This document shows, in pieces, positions 17,458 to 26,311 of a DNA stretch of 64,000 nt. Numbering within the stretch: position 1 is the stretch's first letter; the number at the start of each line of letters is the position of its first letter. A program made the position numbers and the translations under genes. The notes below the pieces were generated by a model. It searched no databases. It saw only the letters and a list, made by a program, of their open reading frames with translations, and was not told the origin of the DNA. The stretch lies in NCBI GenBank assembly GCA_965277595.1, contig CBDIDH010000002.1, forward strand, positions 2,418,001 to 2,482,000, in the 5' to 3' direction. The stretch is from CBDIDH01 sp965277595 (GTDB lineage Bacteria; Planctomycetota; Planctomycetia; Isosphaerales; Isosphaeraceae).

Positions 17458-20091
17458 TCATTTGGCCGCGGCCTTGATCCGCCGGTCGAGCGTCTTGTTC
17501 GTCTCGGTCAGCGTGTATTCCAGGTAATAATCCTGGGGCTGCGCGAGTGATTCCAGGGCGATCTCCGAGGCGGTACTGGCGTACTTGCCTTCAAAGAAGC
17601 TGAGGGCGCGGATCGCTTCGAGGCGAACGCGGGCGTTCTCGTCGTTGACCTGCTTGCGGAGCAGTTCCAGCGGTTCGGTAACCCGGTCGCGCCAGTAGCA
17701 GAGAACGCGCGTCGCCGCCGCTCGGGCGCGCGGTTCGGGGCAGGTCAAAACGGTCTTCAAGAGCGTCTCGTCCACGACATTATGGCTCTGGCGAAGCCAG
17801 AGAACTTCCAGCGCATCGTGCCAATAGTCGGGATCGGTCTTGCTCTGCGAGGCGAGCCAGCGATCGGCCGACGCGTTCACTTCCTTGGCGGGGCGATCGC
17901 GCAGCTCGCGGCGGGCGCGATAGCGGGTCCGGTCCTCGTAAACTTTTAGCAGATCAAGGAGTTCGGTGACGGAGGCGCCAGCGATCTTCGCGGGCTTGAC
18001 GAGCGGGCGCTTGGTGTAGTGAATCCGCCAGATCCGACCGTGCTCGACGTCGCGCTTGGGGTCGCGGAGCGAGTGCTGCATGTGACCGACGAGCGGGTTG
18101 TACCAGTCCACCACATAGAGCGCCCCGTCGGGTCCAAACTCCAGGTCGACCGGGCGGAAGTTATTGGTCTCGCCCTTGGGCGCTTCGGACTTGAGCAAGG
18201 GCTCGACCGGATCGGCCTTGAACCCTGAACCGTCGTCCTTGACCCGGTACCGAAGAACGCCCTGGAAGCCGATGTCGTTGTTCAGAAGGTAATCGCCCTG
18301 AGTGTCTTCGGGGAAATTCCGGCTTGAGACCAGCTCGCAGCCGGCCGTCGGCCGCCATTGCTTGACGAGGAACTGGTTCATGGAGCCGTGCTTGTGGGGG
18401 TAATCCACCTGGCCCGAAAAGGCGGTTCCATAATAGTTGGCGCCTCCCGAGGCGTCGGCGACAAAGTTTTGGCCCCAGTGGTCGACGTAGTGGCCCCAGG
18501 GGTTGGCGAACCCGTACGAGACGAAGACGTCAAGCTTGCCCGTGCGCGGCTCGAACCGGAAGATTCCCGCCTCGTTGCAGCGTCGGGGACCGAACGGCGT
18601 TTCCACCTGGGAATAGTGGAACGTCCCCTCGTTCCAGTAAAGGGCTCCGCCCGGGTCCCAGGTAAAGGCGTGGATTGCGTGGTGCGAGTCGGCCGTGTCC
18701 ATGCCATGAATGATCAGTTCGCGGCGGTCGGCCTTATCGTCGCCGTCGGTATCCTTGAGGAACATCAGGTTGGGCTGCTGCGCGACATAGGCCCCGCCGT
18801 CGCCCAGTTCAATTCCGGTCGGAACGTGCAGGCCGTCGGCGAAGACGGTTTGCTTGTCGGCCTTGCCGTCGCCGTCGGTGTCTTCAAAGATCAGGACCTT
18901 GTCATTCACGGGGCGCCCGGGTAGATACATCGGGTACGACGGCATGGTCGTGACCCAGAGCCGCCCCTTGGCGTCGAAGGTCATCTGCACCGGCTTTTTC
19001 AGGTCCGGGAAATCGACCTCGGAGGCGAAGAGGTTCACCTCGTACCCTTCGGGGACGGTGAACTGCTTCTTTTCCGCCTCGGGCGAGGTGACCGGCACCG
19101 GAGGCTTGTAGTTGGTCGTCACGCGGACGAGCTCGCCGGTATCGCTGTCATCGATCTTGGCCGGAACGTCCTTACCCTGGGCGACATCCCAGACACGATT
19201 TTCGCGCTTTTCCACCATCTTGCGAAGCTTGGCGAACTCGGTTGGGAAGTTGACGACGCCGAACGGGTTCTTGCGACCGCCGTAAATGTAGCAGCCGTTA
19301 ATCGCCCGGTAGTCGTACCAGAACTGAAGGTCTTTCTCGATGATCTCGGCCTTGAGCCTGGCCAGGTCGGCCTTCAACGATTTCGGCCTCGGCCCGAAGA
19401 GGGACTCGTCCAGCACTTCGCCAATTTTTTCATCGCCGTAAGCGTTCAGGTGAATGCCGTTGATCGTCAGGTGTTTCGAGTCCTTCTCTTCGATTTCCTT
19501 CGAAGGCGTGAAGAGATCAACGAAGATGACCCCCTTGTGATCTCCGGCAACCTCTTTCATCGCCTTGGTATAAAGTGCGATGTTCTCGTTCTGGGCCTTG
19601 CCGTCGGTCCTGTCGGCGTTGTCGAGGTCTTCCACGGCGATCGGCGAGAGCAGGACGAGCTTGGGCGCCGACTTCTCGTTGTACTTGGTGGTCGTCGTCT
19701 CGCGGATAAACCTGTCGAGGTCTTTCTTGAACTTCGCCAGACCGTGCTGACCGCCGAACGACTCATTGAACCCGAAGGCCGCGATGACAACGTCGGGCTT
19801 CTCGTCGCGGAGGGTGTGGCCGTGATCCTCGAACCCCTTCGAGCGGGGCCGAAGGGTCAATTCATCGGCCGACCAGCCGAGGTTGTGGACGACCAGTTTG
19901 AGGTCGGGAAATCGGCTCTGTAGCAGGGTTTCAAAGTGGCCGAAATACTGCATCCGTTCGGCCAGGGTGTTGCCGATGATGATGATCCGGTCGCCCTTTT
20001 CGAGGCTCAGGCTGGCGTTGTCGCCCCTCGCGGTTGCGGCGGTGCTGGCCAGCAGGGCCATGACAGACCAGAAGGCATTGGGTCGTCTCAT
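17458..20091 (-). CDS. SGNH-like hydrolase fused to PVC-type dehydrogenase propeller and HEAT repeats
   Basis: 877 residues from the ATG at 20091, chosen because it gives a signal peptide (AFWSVMALLASTAATARG); the open frame upstream is random-looking. Residues about 30-250 resemble an SGNH/GDSL hydrolase: block I reads GNTLAERM instead of GDS, followed by NLGWSADEL, FGFNES and NGIHLNAYG. A beta-propeller of the putative membrane-bound dehydrogenase type (TIGR02604, sorbosone-dehydrogenase-like) follows at about 340-700, with Ca-site-like DTDGDGKAD/DTDGDDKAD and VDWYNPLVGH. HEAT repeats fill the C-terminus. No CxxCH is present; the cytochrome is the next gene. The protein probably oxidises a sugar-like substrate outside the cytoplasm (inference). 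Confidence 0.85.
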   Translation of the reverse strand: MRRPNAFWSVMALLASTAATARGDNASLSLEKGDRIIIIGNTLAERMQYFGHFETLLQSRFPDLKLVVHNLGWSADELTLRPRSKGFEDHGHTLRDEKPDVVIAAFGFNESFGGQHGLAKFKKDLDRFIRETTTTKYNEKSAPKLVLLSPIAVEDLDNADRTDGKAQNENIALYTKAMKEVAGDHKGVIFVDLFTPSKEIEEKDSKHLTINGIHLNAYGDEKIGEVLDESLFGPRPKSLKADLARLKAEIIEKDLQFWYDYRAINGCYIYGGRKNPFGVVNFPTEFAKLRKMVEKRENRVWDVAQGKDVPAKIDDSDTGELVRVTTNYKPPVPVTSPEAEKKQFTVPEGYEVNLFASEVDFPDLKKPVQMTFDAKGRLWVTTMPSYPMYLPGRPVNDKVLIFEDTDGDGKADKQTVFADGLHVPTGIELGDGGAYVAQQPNLMFLKDTDGDDKADRRELIIHGMDTADSHHAIHAFTWDPGGALYWNEGTFHYSQVETPFGPRRCNEAGIFRFEPRTGKLDVFVSYGFANPWGHYVDHWGQNFVADASGGANYYGTAFSGQVDYPHKHGSMNQFLVKQWRPTAGCELVSSRNFPEDTQGDYLLNNDIGFQGVLRYRVKDDGSGFKADPVEPLLKSEAPKGETNNFRPVDLEFGPDGALYVVDWYNPLVGHMQHSLRDPKRDVEHGRIWRIHYTKRPLVKPAKIAGASVTELLDLLKVYEDRTRYRARRELRDRPAKEVNASADRWLASQSKTDPDYWHDALEVLWLRQSHNVVDETLLKTVLTCPEPRARAAATRVLCYWRDRVTEPLELLRKQVNDENARVRLEAIRALSFFEGKYASTASEIALESLAQPQDYYLEYTLTETNKTLDRRIKAAAK

Positions 20092-20338
20092 CGTCCGGTT
20101 CTCGTCTCTCGCGGGAGGGTGTGTCGAGCCCCGGCCGGTTGACCGGACCGCGGAACTCCAGGCCATTGGCGTCCAGCGTAAATGACGCGGACAACCCTCG
20201 GCAAGACCCGGGCGGCACTTTCCGCGGTCGTGAGCCGGTCGGATCGATGGTCGTTGTGGTTGAGCCGGCGACCTGGGGCGAAAACCCGCGTATCCCGACC
20301 TGGAATCAAAACGCCGCGGGACAATCGAGTCGTCCGCT

Positions 20339-20941
20339 CTAATTTCCCTTTTCCGAGAGCTCCAGAAAGGTCGGTCCCAGAAAGATCTTGTTCCCCGGCG
20401 CCCTTGAGATCGGGCCATTGATGCCGAAGACCGCGATCTGGACAACCTGGCCGGGCTGGACATTCTTCAACTCGACGCGGTTCGGCACGTTGAAGCCGGC
20501 GACAATCGGGCCACCGACCTGACCGACCTTGTAATCCAGCTTGCCATCGACCCAGACCTCGCCGTAGTCGTCCACGGTCGTCTGGAAGATGACCGTTTTC
20601 CCGGCGGCCTCGTCGGGGATGGTGATCTTGATCCGATACCAGGCAAAGCAGACCTGGCCTCCGCCCCGGGAGTTCTTCAAGGTTGTCGGGTCGGCAATCT
20701 CCCACTTCGAATCATCGAAGTCGGCCCCGAACGCTTTGGGTTCGATGTTGTAGGTCGGGGTTGGTGTCCCATCGGCCTCTTTGGCGGCGACCTCAACGAG
20801 TTTCACCGGAGTGTAACGCCACTCTCCCTTGACGATCGAGACCCCATCCCGGGTCCGCAGGTCGATCGTCTTCGAACCGGCGTGACTGTTTGTGGGCAGA
20901 CTGAGCGCAAGTCCCGCCGCGACGGCCAGGATCGTCCGCAT
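20339..20941 (-). CDS. Secreted jelly-roll (galactose-binding-like) protein
   Basis: 200 residues with a signal peptide (ILAVAAGLALSLPTNSHA). The rest is beta-rich and resembles the sandwich domain at the N-terminus of glycoside hydrolases: FDDSKWEIAD, AWYRIKITIPDEAAGKTVIFQT, DDYGEVWVDGKL and FNVPNRVEL. Such domains bind carbohydrate. In planctomycetes this protein often stands beside sugar-oxidising propeller proteins. It is upstream of and co-directional with the SGNH/propeller gene (247 bases apart), which suggests a substrate-binding partner, though this is inference. Confidence 0.75.
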   Translation of the reverse strand: MRTILAVAAGLALSLPTNSHAGSKTIDLRTRDGVSIVKGEWRYTPVKLVEVAAKEADGTPTPTYNIEPKAFGADFDDSKWEIADPTTLKNSRGGGQVCFAWYRIKITIPDEAAGKTVIFQTTVDDYGEVWVDGKLDYKVGQVGGPIVAGFNVPNRVELKNVQPGQVVQIAVFGINGPISRAPGNKIFLGPTFLELSEKGN

Positions 20942-21098
20942 GAGTGGTCGTTCCCTTCGAGCTGGAACCCTTGGACGACGACGCCCCGCCCGATCGTTCG
21001 TGGGCGAGGCGTTCGGTCGCTCATGCTACGTCGCGCGCCCGCCGATCACAAGGCACCGGCCTGGAACCTCGGGAGGATTGCAAAGTCTGTCTTTTCCA

Positions 21099-21163
21099 TG
21101 ACCGATGACCGATGACCGATGAAAGGAATTTATTGGTCATCGGTCCTTGGTCATCGGTCATCC
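21099..21163. repeat. ATGACCG palindromic repeat, copy B (most complete)
   Basis: Three and a half tandem ATGACCG units (21099-21123), a 12-base AT-rich loop, then the complementary block with two GGTCATCGG units split by TCCTTG (21136-21163). It can fold into a long hairpin. It lies between the jelly-roll gene and the C45-type gene, right at the stop of the latter. Confidence 0.85.
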
Positions 21164-21165
21164 TC

Positions 21166-22383
21166 TCACCGCGAGGCTGCCGATGCGGCGGGACGCGGCG
21201 GAACCTGACGGACCGGAACCGAGGGATCAGGCTGGTGGGTCAAAAGGTCATCAAGCCTGAACGCATGATAGGGCTGGTTCGAGGCAGGCTCGCCGGCTCG
21301 CGAGGCGTTGGCGACCCAGAGACGGGTCGTCGTGGTCTCGAAAAGAACGCTGTGCAGGTTCGATTTCATCGCGACCGGCCGATCCATCAGGTGCCGCGCG
21401 GTTTCGGCGTCGAACTGGCCGTGTTTCGCCTTCACTCGTCGAGCAAGTTCCTCGTAGCGGTCACCGACCGAGAGCAGGACAGCGTCCTTGACAGCGTGCG
21501 GCAGTCGGTCGTTGGCCTCGCCCATCTTGACGACGTTGAATTTGTCCCATGACGCCTCCATGCCGACCCCACGGCCCGTCTTGCCGTCGGCGATGACGTA
21601 ATAATATTCGCAGGTTCTCGGATGATCGCGGAAGACGGAGACGGCCTCGTCGAGCGTGTGGGCTTCTTCGAGCGCCATGCGGACGAGAAAGGCCATCGGC
21701 ACCCCTTCCCAGTGGCCAAGGCCGCGCCCTCCCATCTCGCCGATCGAGACCTTTTCCGCGTTCATCCCGGTCACGCTGCCAAGGAACCCGGCATAGGTGA
21801 CGTTCAAGAAAGGAATCTTGCCGTCTGGCTCGGCGACGACAAGGACGGCGTGATCCTGAAGCTTCCAATCGCAGCCGTAGTCGAGAATCCGGCCGTGGTA
21901 AAGCGAGCCGTCCTTCGTTGCCGACCCGGCGATTGCGAACCCGCTACAGTGGAACATCTCGGGAATGAAGTTGGCGACGATCGCGTCTTGAAGACTGACG
22001 CCCGAGGCGTCCGAAAGCCCGCGCAGTTCTTCATAAAAGCGTTCGGGCACGTACTTCTTCTGCGTCGCCGCGATTCCACCGATCGCCCGCGCGGGGTTGA
22101 GCAGGTTCAGGCCGCCGACCTGAACTTTCAACTCCTTCGCCTTGACGTCGAGAAGGAACCGGACCAGTTCATTGACGTCGGTCTTGAGCAAGGCCCCTTG
22201 CTGGTAGCCCATTTCATAGGGACTTCCCTTGAGGTGCAGCACCTTGTAGCCGTCAACCTCTTCCAGGAACCCCTGGCCGCATCGAGAAAGGGTTTTTGAG
22301 TCGGCGACGGCGGTAACGGGGCTCGCCGCGAGGAAGGCCATCGGCAAGAGCAGCGCGACCGCGCGAATCCAGGTCCTTGGCAT
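21166..22383 (-). CDS. Secreted C45-family (acyl-CoA:6-APA acyltransferase-like) autoproteolytic hydrolase
   Basis: 405 residues with a signal peptide (ALLLPMAFLAASPVTAVA). The family hallmarks are visible: GSPYEMGYQQG near residue 53, then a FHCSGFA motif whose Cys146 is the candidate N-terminal nucleophile after self-cleavage, followed by GSLYHGRILDY. Later blocks include GFLGSVTGMNAEKVSIGEMGG and ANASRAGEPASNQPYHAF. Members are Ntn hydrolases acting on amide bonds of acylated amino compounds; the substrate here cannot be told. Export fits a role in the periplasm or outside. The next gene starts only about 50 bases upstream, so they may share a transcript. Confidence 0.85.
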   Translation of the reverse strand: MPRTWIRAVALLLPMAFLAASPVTAVADSKTLSRCGQGFLEEVDGYKVLHLKGSPYEMGYQQGALLKTDVNELVRFLLDVKAKELKVQVGGLNLLNPARAIGGIAATQKKYVPERFYEELRGLSDASGVSLQDAIVANFIPEMFHCSGFAIAGSATKDGSLYHGRILDYGCDWKLQDHAVLVVAEPDGKIPFLNVTYAGFLGSVTGMNAEKVSIGEMGGRGLGHWEGVPMAFLVRMALEEAHTLDEAVSVFRDHPRTCEYYYVIADGKTGRGVGMEASWDKFNVVKMGEANDRLPHAVKDAVLLSVGDRYEELARRVKAKHGQFDAETARHLMDRPVAMKSNLHSVLFETTTTRLWVANASRAGEPASNQPYHAFRLDDLLTHQPDPSVPVRQVPPRPAASAASR

Positions 22384-22437
22384 GGGCGGAACGCTCCGGG
22401 TCGGTTTCGGTTCGAGGAGAGAACGACGGTCTTCTGT

Positions 22438-23058
22438 TCAAAGGTCGGGAATGGACGCTTCGAGCAACCAGAGCATTTCCAGGCGCTGAAGTCCCCGGGC
22501 AATCTCGGCGTCTTCGCCTTTTGCTCGCGTGCAGAGGTCGATGAATGCGAAGGGGTCCCAGGCGTGACCGGGCAAGAGCCGCGCGGCGAGACCGGAGTTG
22601 CGATCGAGCAAGGGGCGAGCCTCGGCCTGGAACCGGGTGAAGATGGGATGTCGGCCGACGCGACGGAACCAGTAACCGGCATTCCCCGGATCGGGCTCGC
22701 GACGATGAGCGATGCCGTGCCAGTAGGCCGAGACCCGGGTTTCGCCGAGGTCGTCAGCCTGTTGCGCGGCCTCGTGACTGGCCTCCCAGAAGTTATAAAT
22801 CTGCAAGAGACCCGCCGCGAGGGCTAGTCGGGCCGGTCGGAGCGCGTCCGGAAAAAGCTCGGCGAGGGCTGTTTCGGAAAAACCTTGCGCCATTCCTGGC
22901 CGTCGAGGCGCGACCCGGACGAGCGAAGGGCCGCCGATTCCTTCGCCGAGAGCGTCGCGCGCAACAGCGAGGATCAGGTCGAAGGGCGAGAGGCCGAGCG
23001 ACCTGGCAATTCGCGCGGGGGTTTCGCCGGCTTCGAGGCGGTCGAGCAGGTCAGTCAT
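22438..23058 (-). CDS. Conserved hypothetical protein (206 aa)
   Basis: The ATG at 23058 is preferred because GGAGG lies about ten bases upstream; the frame is open to 23175 but overlaps rseP there. The first ~30 residues (LLDRLEAGETPARIARSLGLSPFDLILAVA) read like a small helical or HTH-like domain. The core contains YNFWEASHEAAQQADD, SAYWHGIAHRREPDPGNAGYWFRRVG and DPFAFIDLC, strongly conserved-looking His/Trp-rich motifs. I believe it belongs to an uncharacterised planctomycete/acidobacterial family but cannot name it. There is no signal peptide. Confidence 0.75.
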   Translation of the reverse strand: MTDLLDRLEAGETPARIARSLGLSPFDLILAVARDALGEGIGGPSLVRVAPRRPGMAQGFSETALAELFPDALRPARLALAAGLLQIYNFWEASHEAAQQADDLGETRVSAYWHGIAHRREPDPGNAGYWFRRVGRHPIFTRFQAEARPLLDRNSGLAARLLPGHAWDPFAFIDLCTRAKGEDAEIARGLQRLEMLWLLEASIPDL

Positions 23059-23090
23059 GGGTTCACCCTCCGCGCGTCCTTGCCTCGGGG

Positions 23091-25091
23091 TCAGAAATAG
23101 CTGGTCACGAGCCGGCTGATATCCTGGAAGAAGACGAAGGCCATGAGCATGATGACCATGACCACTCCCATCCACGTCCCCGCCGCCAGCGCGGACTCGG
23201 GCAGGGGTCGACCCCGAACCTTCTCGGCGAGGAGAAAGACCATCTGACCGCCATCGAGGGGCGGGATTGGCAGAAAATTGAGCACGGCCAGGTTGATGCT
23301 CAGAATTCCGAGGAAGTGAACCAGGTCGGTCAGGCCCCTCGCGGCCTCTTCGTAGGCGACCTGAGAGATGAGGATCGGCCCGCCGAGGTTCTTCGGGCTG
23401 ACCCGGCTCTGCGCCAGGCTCCGGAACATGGCGTAGATGCTCAGGATGTTATCGATCGTGTCGTCGAATCCGCGACGGAGGGCCGCGCTGATCCCCATCG
23501 GAGGTGTCCGGCGAGTCAGGCCCTCGAACTGTTCACCGCGAAAGGGGTGGAACCAGGCGGGATCGGGCTCGGGAGTGATCGTCACCGGGGCATCGGCGTT
23601 GTTCACCCGGAATTTGATCGGCTCAAGTTCGCGGAACTGGATCGCCTGGAAGGCAAAGGGCCAGTTCGCCCGGTCGTCGAAGGTCAGGTCGGGCGCGGGC
23701 TCGCCGCTGTTGCCGAACATGCTCCACGGCCACGACTTCTTCTTGGCCACCTTTCGGGGCGGAAAGGTCAGCGCGTTGATGACGTCGCCCGTCTTGATTC
23801 CCGCTCTCGCCGCGGGCGATCCAGGGGTCACGGCCTCGACCTTCGTCCGGACCGGGTAGGCCAGGCCGAGCCCGGCGACATCGAGCGGCTCTCCCTTGAG
23901 AGGAAGCTCGGTCCAGGGTATCGAATCGTCCGGGGTCACGGTCAGGGTCATCTGTTTTGTCCCGTCGCGCTCGACCTGAACCGTGATCGGCGTCCCGGCG
24001 TGCTCGTAACAATAGGTCGGCAGTCGCATCGGATCAAAATTGTCGTGACCGTCGACCGAGACGATCGTGTCTCCCTTGTGAAAACCCGCCTTGTCGGCCG
24101 GCGAGCCGTCGCGAATCCCCACGATTGGCTCGATCTTGAGCCGGAACCCGAAATCAACGAAGCGGTTCGGCGGAAGCGTGGCGGTCACGCGCTCGGCTTT
24201 TCGGGAATAGGTCCCGTCAGCCAGTTTCTCGCGACGCTCGACGACTACCTGAAGCGGTTCGGACCGGTGTTTGGTCAAGATCCGATAAAAGTCCTGAATG
24301 TCGCCGACGGGCAGCGGTTCGGCGCCGACGGGTCCGGCGGCGATGACCCTGTCAAGCCCCTTGAGACCGGCGTTGGCGACCTTGGGCTTCTCGGCAAGGC
24401 CACCGGGTGCGCTGAAGGGCTCGGGAAGAAGGGTGAGGCTGAAGCTTGGCGTGATCCCGATCCCGGGGACATCGGGGCTCGACGTGGACCGGAGCGGTTC
24501 AATATCGATCGGGATCAGGCCGTCGTGGCCGGGCCGTTTCAGCTCGAAATGGAGAACTTGCCCCTGGCCGCTGAGCCGGATCTTGAGCGTGACGTTTTGA
24601 AAATTCAGGTCGTGCCGGCCGTCGACCGAGACGATCTCGTCACCCGAGAGAATTCCTGCTCGATAGGCGGGCGATCCCGCGAGGACCGAGCCGACCGTCG
24701 TGGGAATCTCGTCCATGCCCATCTCATAGGCGTAGACAAAGCAGGCGAGGCCGAGGATCAGGTTCATGATCACCCCGGCCGAGATGATCGCCATCCGGGC
24801 GCCGACGGATTTGTTCGGGTAGGCACGCGGGTCGGCCGATTTGATCGCCTCCTCATCAGTCCCTTCGCCGAGCATCTTGACGAACCCGCCCAGCGGAATG
24901 GCGGCCAGGACGTATTGCGTCTCGCCTCGGGTGAAACCCAAAAGAGTCGGGCCGAAGCCGATCGAGAACTTCTCCACCTTGACGCCGTTCCACTTGGCCA
25001 GGAGGAAGTGGCCGAGCTCGTGGAGAAAGATGACGAACCCGAGGCCCAGGGCGACCTTGGCGATATTGACGAACCAGCTCAGGGTCTCCAA
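23091..25091 (-). CDS. rseP: RseP-family site-2 zinc metalloprotease with three PDZ domains
   Basis: 666 residues from a TTG at 25091, selected because GGAGGT (25098-25103) sits six bases upstream and the protein then begins directly at the first membrane helix. HELGH at 24-28 supplies two zinc ligands and the catalytic Glu; LDGG at 612-615 supplies the third ligand. Three PDZ-like segments lie between, starting at AGSPAYRAGILSGDEIVSVDG, GSPADKAGFHKGDTIVSVDG and GSPAARAGIKTGDVINAL. E. coli RseP has two PDZ domains and about 450 residues, so this is a long form. Site-2 proteases cut anti-sigma factors and signal peptides within the membrane. The start overlaps the end of dxr by 13 bases, implying coupled translation. 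Confidence 0.92.
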   Translation of the reverse strand: METLSWFVNIAKVALGLGFVIFLHELGHFLLAKWNGVKVEKFSIGFGPTLLGFTRGETQYVLAAIPLGGFVKMLGEGTDEEAIKSADPRAYPNKSVGARMAIISAGVIMNLILGLACFVYAYEMGMDEIPTTVGSVLAGSPAYRAGILSGDEIVSVDGRHDLNFQNVTLKIRLSGQGQVLHFELKRPGHDGLIPIDIEPLRSTSSPDVPGIGITPSFSLTLLPEPFSAPGGLAEKPKVANAGLKGLDRVIAAGPVGAEPLPVGDIQDFYRILTKHRSEPLQVVVERREKLADGTYSRKAERVTATLPPNRFVDFGFRLKIEPIVGIRDGSPADKAGFHKGDTIVSVDGHDNFDPMRLPTYCYEHAGTPITVQVERDGTKQMTLTVTPDDSIPWTELPLKGEPLDVAGLGLAYPVRTKVEAVTPGSPAARAGIKTGDVINALTFPPRKVAKKKSWPWSMFGNSGEPAPDLTFDDRANWPFAFQAIQFRELEPIKFRVNNADAPVTITPEPDPAWFHPFRGEQFEGLTRRTPPMGISAALRRGFDDTIDNILSIYAMFRSLAQSRVSPKNLGGPILISQVAYEEAARGLTDLVHFLGILSINLAVLNFLPIPPLDGGQMVFLLAEKVRGRPLPESALAAGTWMGVVMVIMLMAFVFFQDISRLVTSYF

Positions 25092-26311
25092 CGTCCTACC
25101 TCCCGCCGGGCCCAGGCGTCGACCTTCCAGAGGTCCGCCAGCAAGGGTCGGCAATCATACGAGTGATGGTCGAGCGCCGCGCGGCAGGCGCGGGGGATGT
25201 CGTGGAAACCAATCGTGCCGGCGAGAAATCGTTCCACCGCCGCCTCGTTTGCCGCATTTAACGCGGCACCGGCTGTTCCGCCCCGGCGCATCACCTCAAA
25301 ACCGAGGTCGAGGCAGGGGAATGTTTCGCGGTCGGGCGGCTCGAAGGTCAGGGCGGTCGGTCGGGTCAGGTCCAGCCTGGGGCAGGGGCCTTCGACTCGG
25401 TCGGGGTAGGTCAGGGCGAACTGGACCGGCAGCCGCATGTCGGGGGGCGAAAGTTGCGCCACGACACTACCGTCGACGAACTCGACCATCGAGTGAACGA
25501 CGCTTTCGGGGTGAACGACCACCTCGATTTGCTCCGGCTCCAGTCCAAAAAGCCAGCGCGCCTCAATCACTTCGAGCGCCTTGTTCATCAGAGTGGCCGA
25601 GTCAACCGAGATCTTCGGCCCCATCTTCCAGGTCGGATGCCGGAGCGCCTCTTCCGGAGTGACCCCGTCAAGTTCGCGCCGCGACTTGCCCCGAAAGGGG
25701 CCACCCGACGACGTGAGGATCACCCGCTTCACCTCACGGTCGGTCCCCGACCGCAGGCATTGAAAGATCGCCGAGTGCTCGCTATCAACGGGCAGGATGG
25801 TCGCCCCTCGCTGTCGGGCCAGATCCATGACGAGCGGGCCGGCGACGACCAGCGTTTCCTTGTTCGCCAGGGCAACGACCTTGCCCGCCTCGACCGCCGC
25901 CCAGGTTCCCAGCAGCCCCGCGGCGCCGACGATGGCACTCAGGACGCGATCGGCGTCGGGGTCGGCGGCCATCTCGGCCAGGCCGTCCGGTCCAGAAAGC
26001 ACCTCAACGCCCGTTCCGGCGAGTTGGCCGTTGACTCTGGCCGCGGCCTCGGTGTCGGCCAGGGCGATAAACCGGGGGCGATGAATTCGAGCCTGATCGA
26101 TCAGGGCCTCGACGCTCGATCGCGCTCCCAGGCCCCAGGCTTTCAAGCGGTTACCGCCATCGTGCCCGATCACGTCCAGAGCGCTGCGGCCGACCGAACC
26201 CGTCGAGCCGAGGACGACGACGCGCGTGGTCCGCCCCGGCGTCGGCCCGATCTCTGGGCCGGGCTTCATGTTCGGACTCAGTCTGCTCGGGGAAACGCCC
26301 GGGGGCGGCAT
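25079..26311 (-). CDS. dxr: 1-deoxy-D-xylulose 5-phosphate reductoisomerase
   Basis: 410 residues, cytoplasmic. It converts DXP to MEP using NADPH, the second step of the MEP isoprenoid pathway. The N-terminal Rossmann motif VVLGSTGSVGRSALDVI is at about 31-47. The catalytic region shows LPVDSEHSAIFQCL, ILTSSGGPFRG and KISVDSATLMNKALEVIEA, followed by the HPESVVHSMVEFVDGSV block, as in characterised DXR enzymes. The ATG at 26311 is kept; another ATG 14 codons later is possible. It overlaps the rseP start, a dxr-rseP order seen in many bacteria. Confidence 0.97.
   Translation of the reverse strand: MPPPGVSPSRLSPNMKPGPEIGPTPGRTTRVVVLGSTGSVGRSALDVIGHDGGNRLKAWGLGARSSVEALIDQARIHRPRFIALADTEAAARVNGQLAGTGVEVLSGPDGLAEMAADPDADRVLSAIVGAAGLLGTWAAVEAGKVVALANKETLVVAGPLVMDLARQRGATILPVDSEHSAIFQCLRSGTDREVKRVILTSSGGPFRGKSRRELDGVTPEEALRHPTWKMGPKISVDSATLMNKALEVIEARWLFGLEPEQIEVVVHPESVVHSMVEFVDGSVVAQLSPPDMRLPVQFALTYPDRVEGPCPRLDLTRPTALTFEPPDRETFPCLDLGFEVMRRGGTAGAALNAANEAAVERFLAGTIGFHDIPRACRAALDHHSYDCRPLLADLWKVDAWARREVGRWRP
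25098..25103 (-). promoter_or_regulatory. Shine-Dalgarno site that fixes the TTG start of rseP
   Basis: GGAGGT on the minus strand, six bases before the TTG at 25091 and inside the 3' end of dxr. It is the reason for choosing the non-ATG start. Confidence 0.7.

Noticed and set aside
23316..25166. Long forward open frame opposite rseP (616 codons)
   Set aside because: It is antisense to a clear RseP gene, Arg/Gly/Asp-rich, and shows no domain; open antisense frames are expected from high-GC codon bias.
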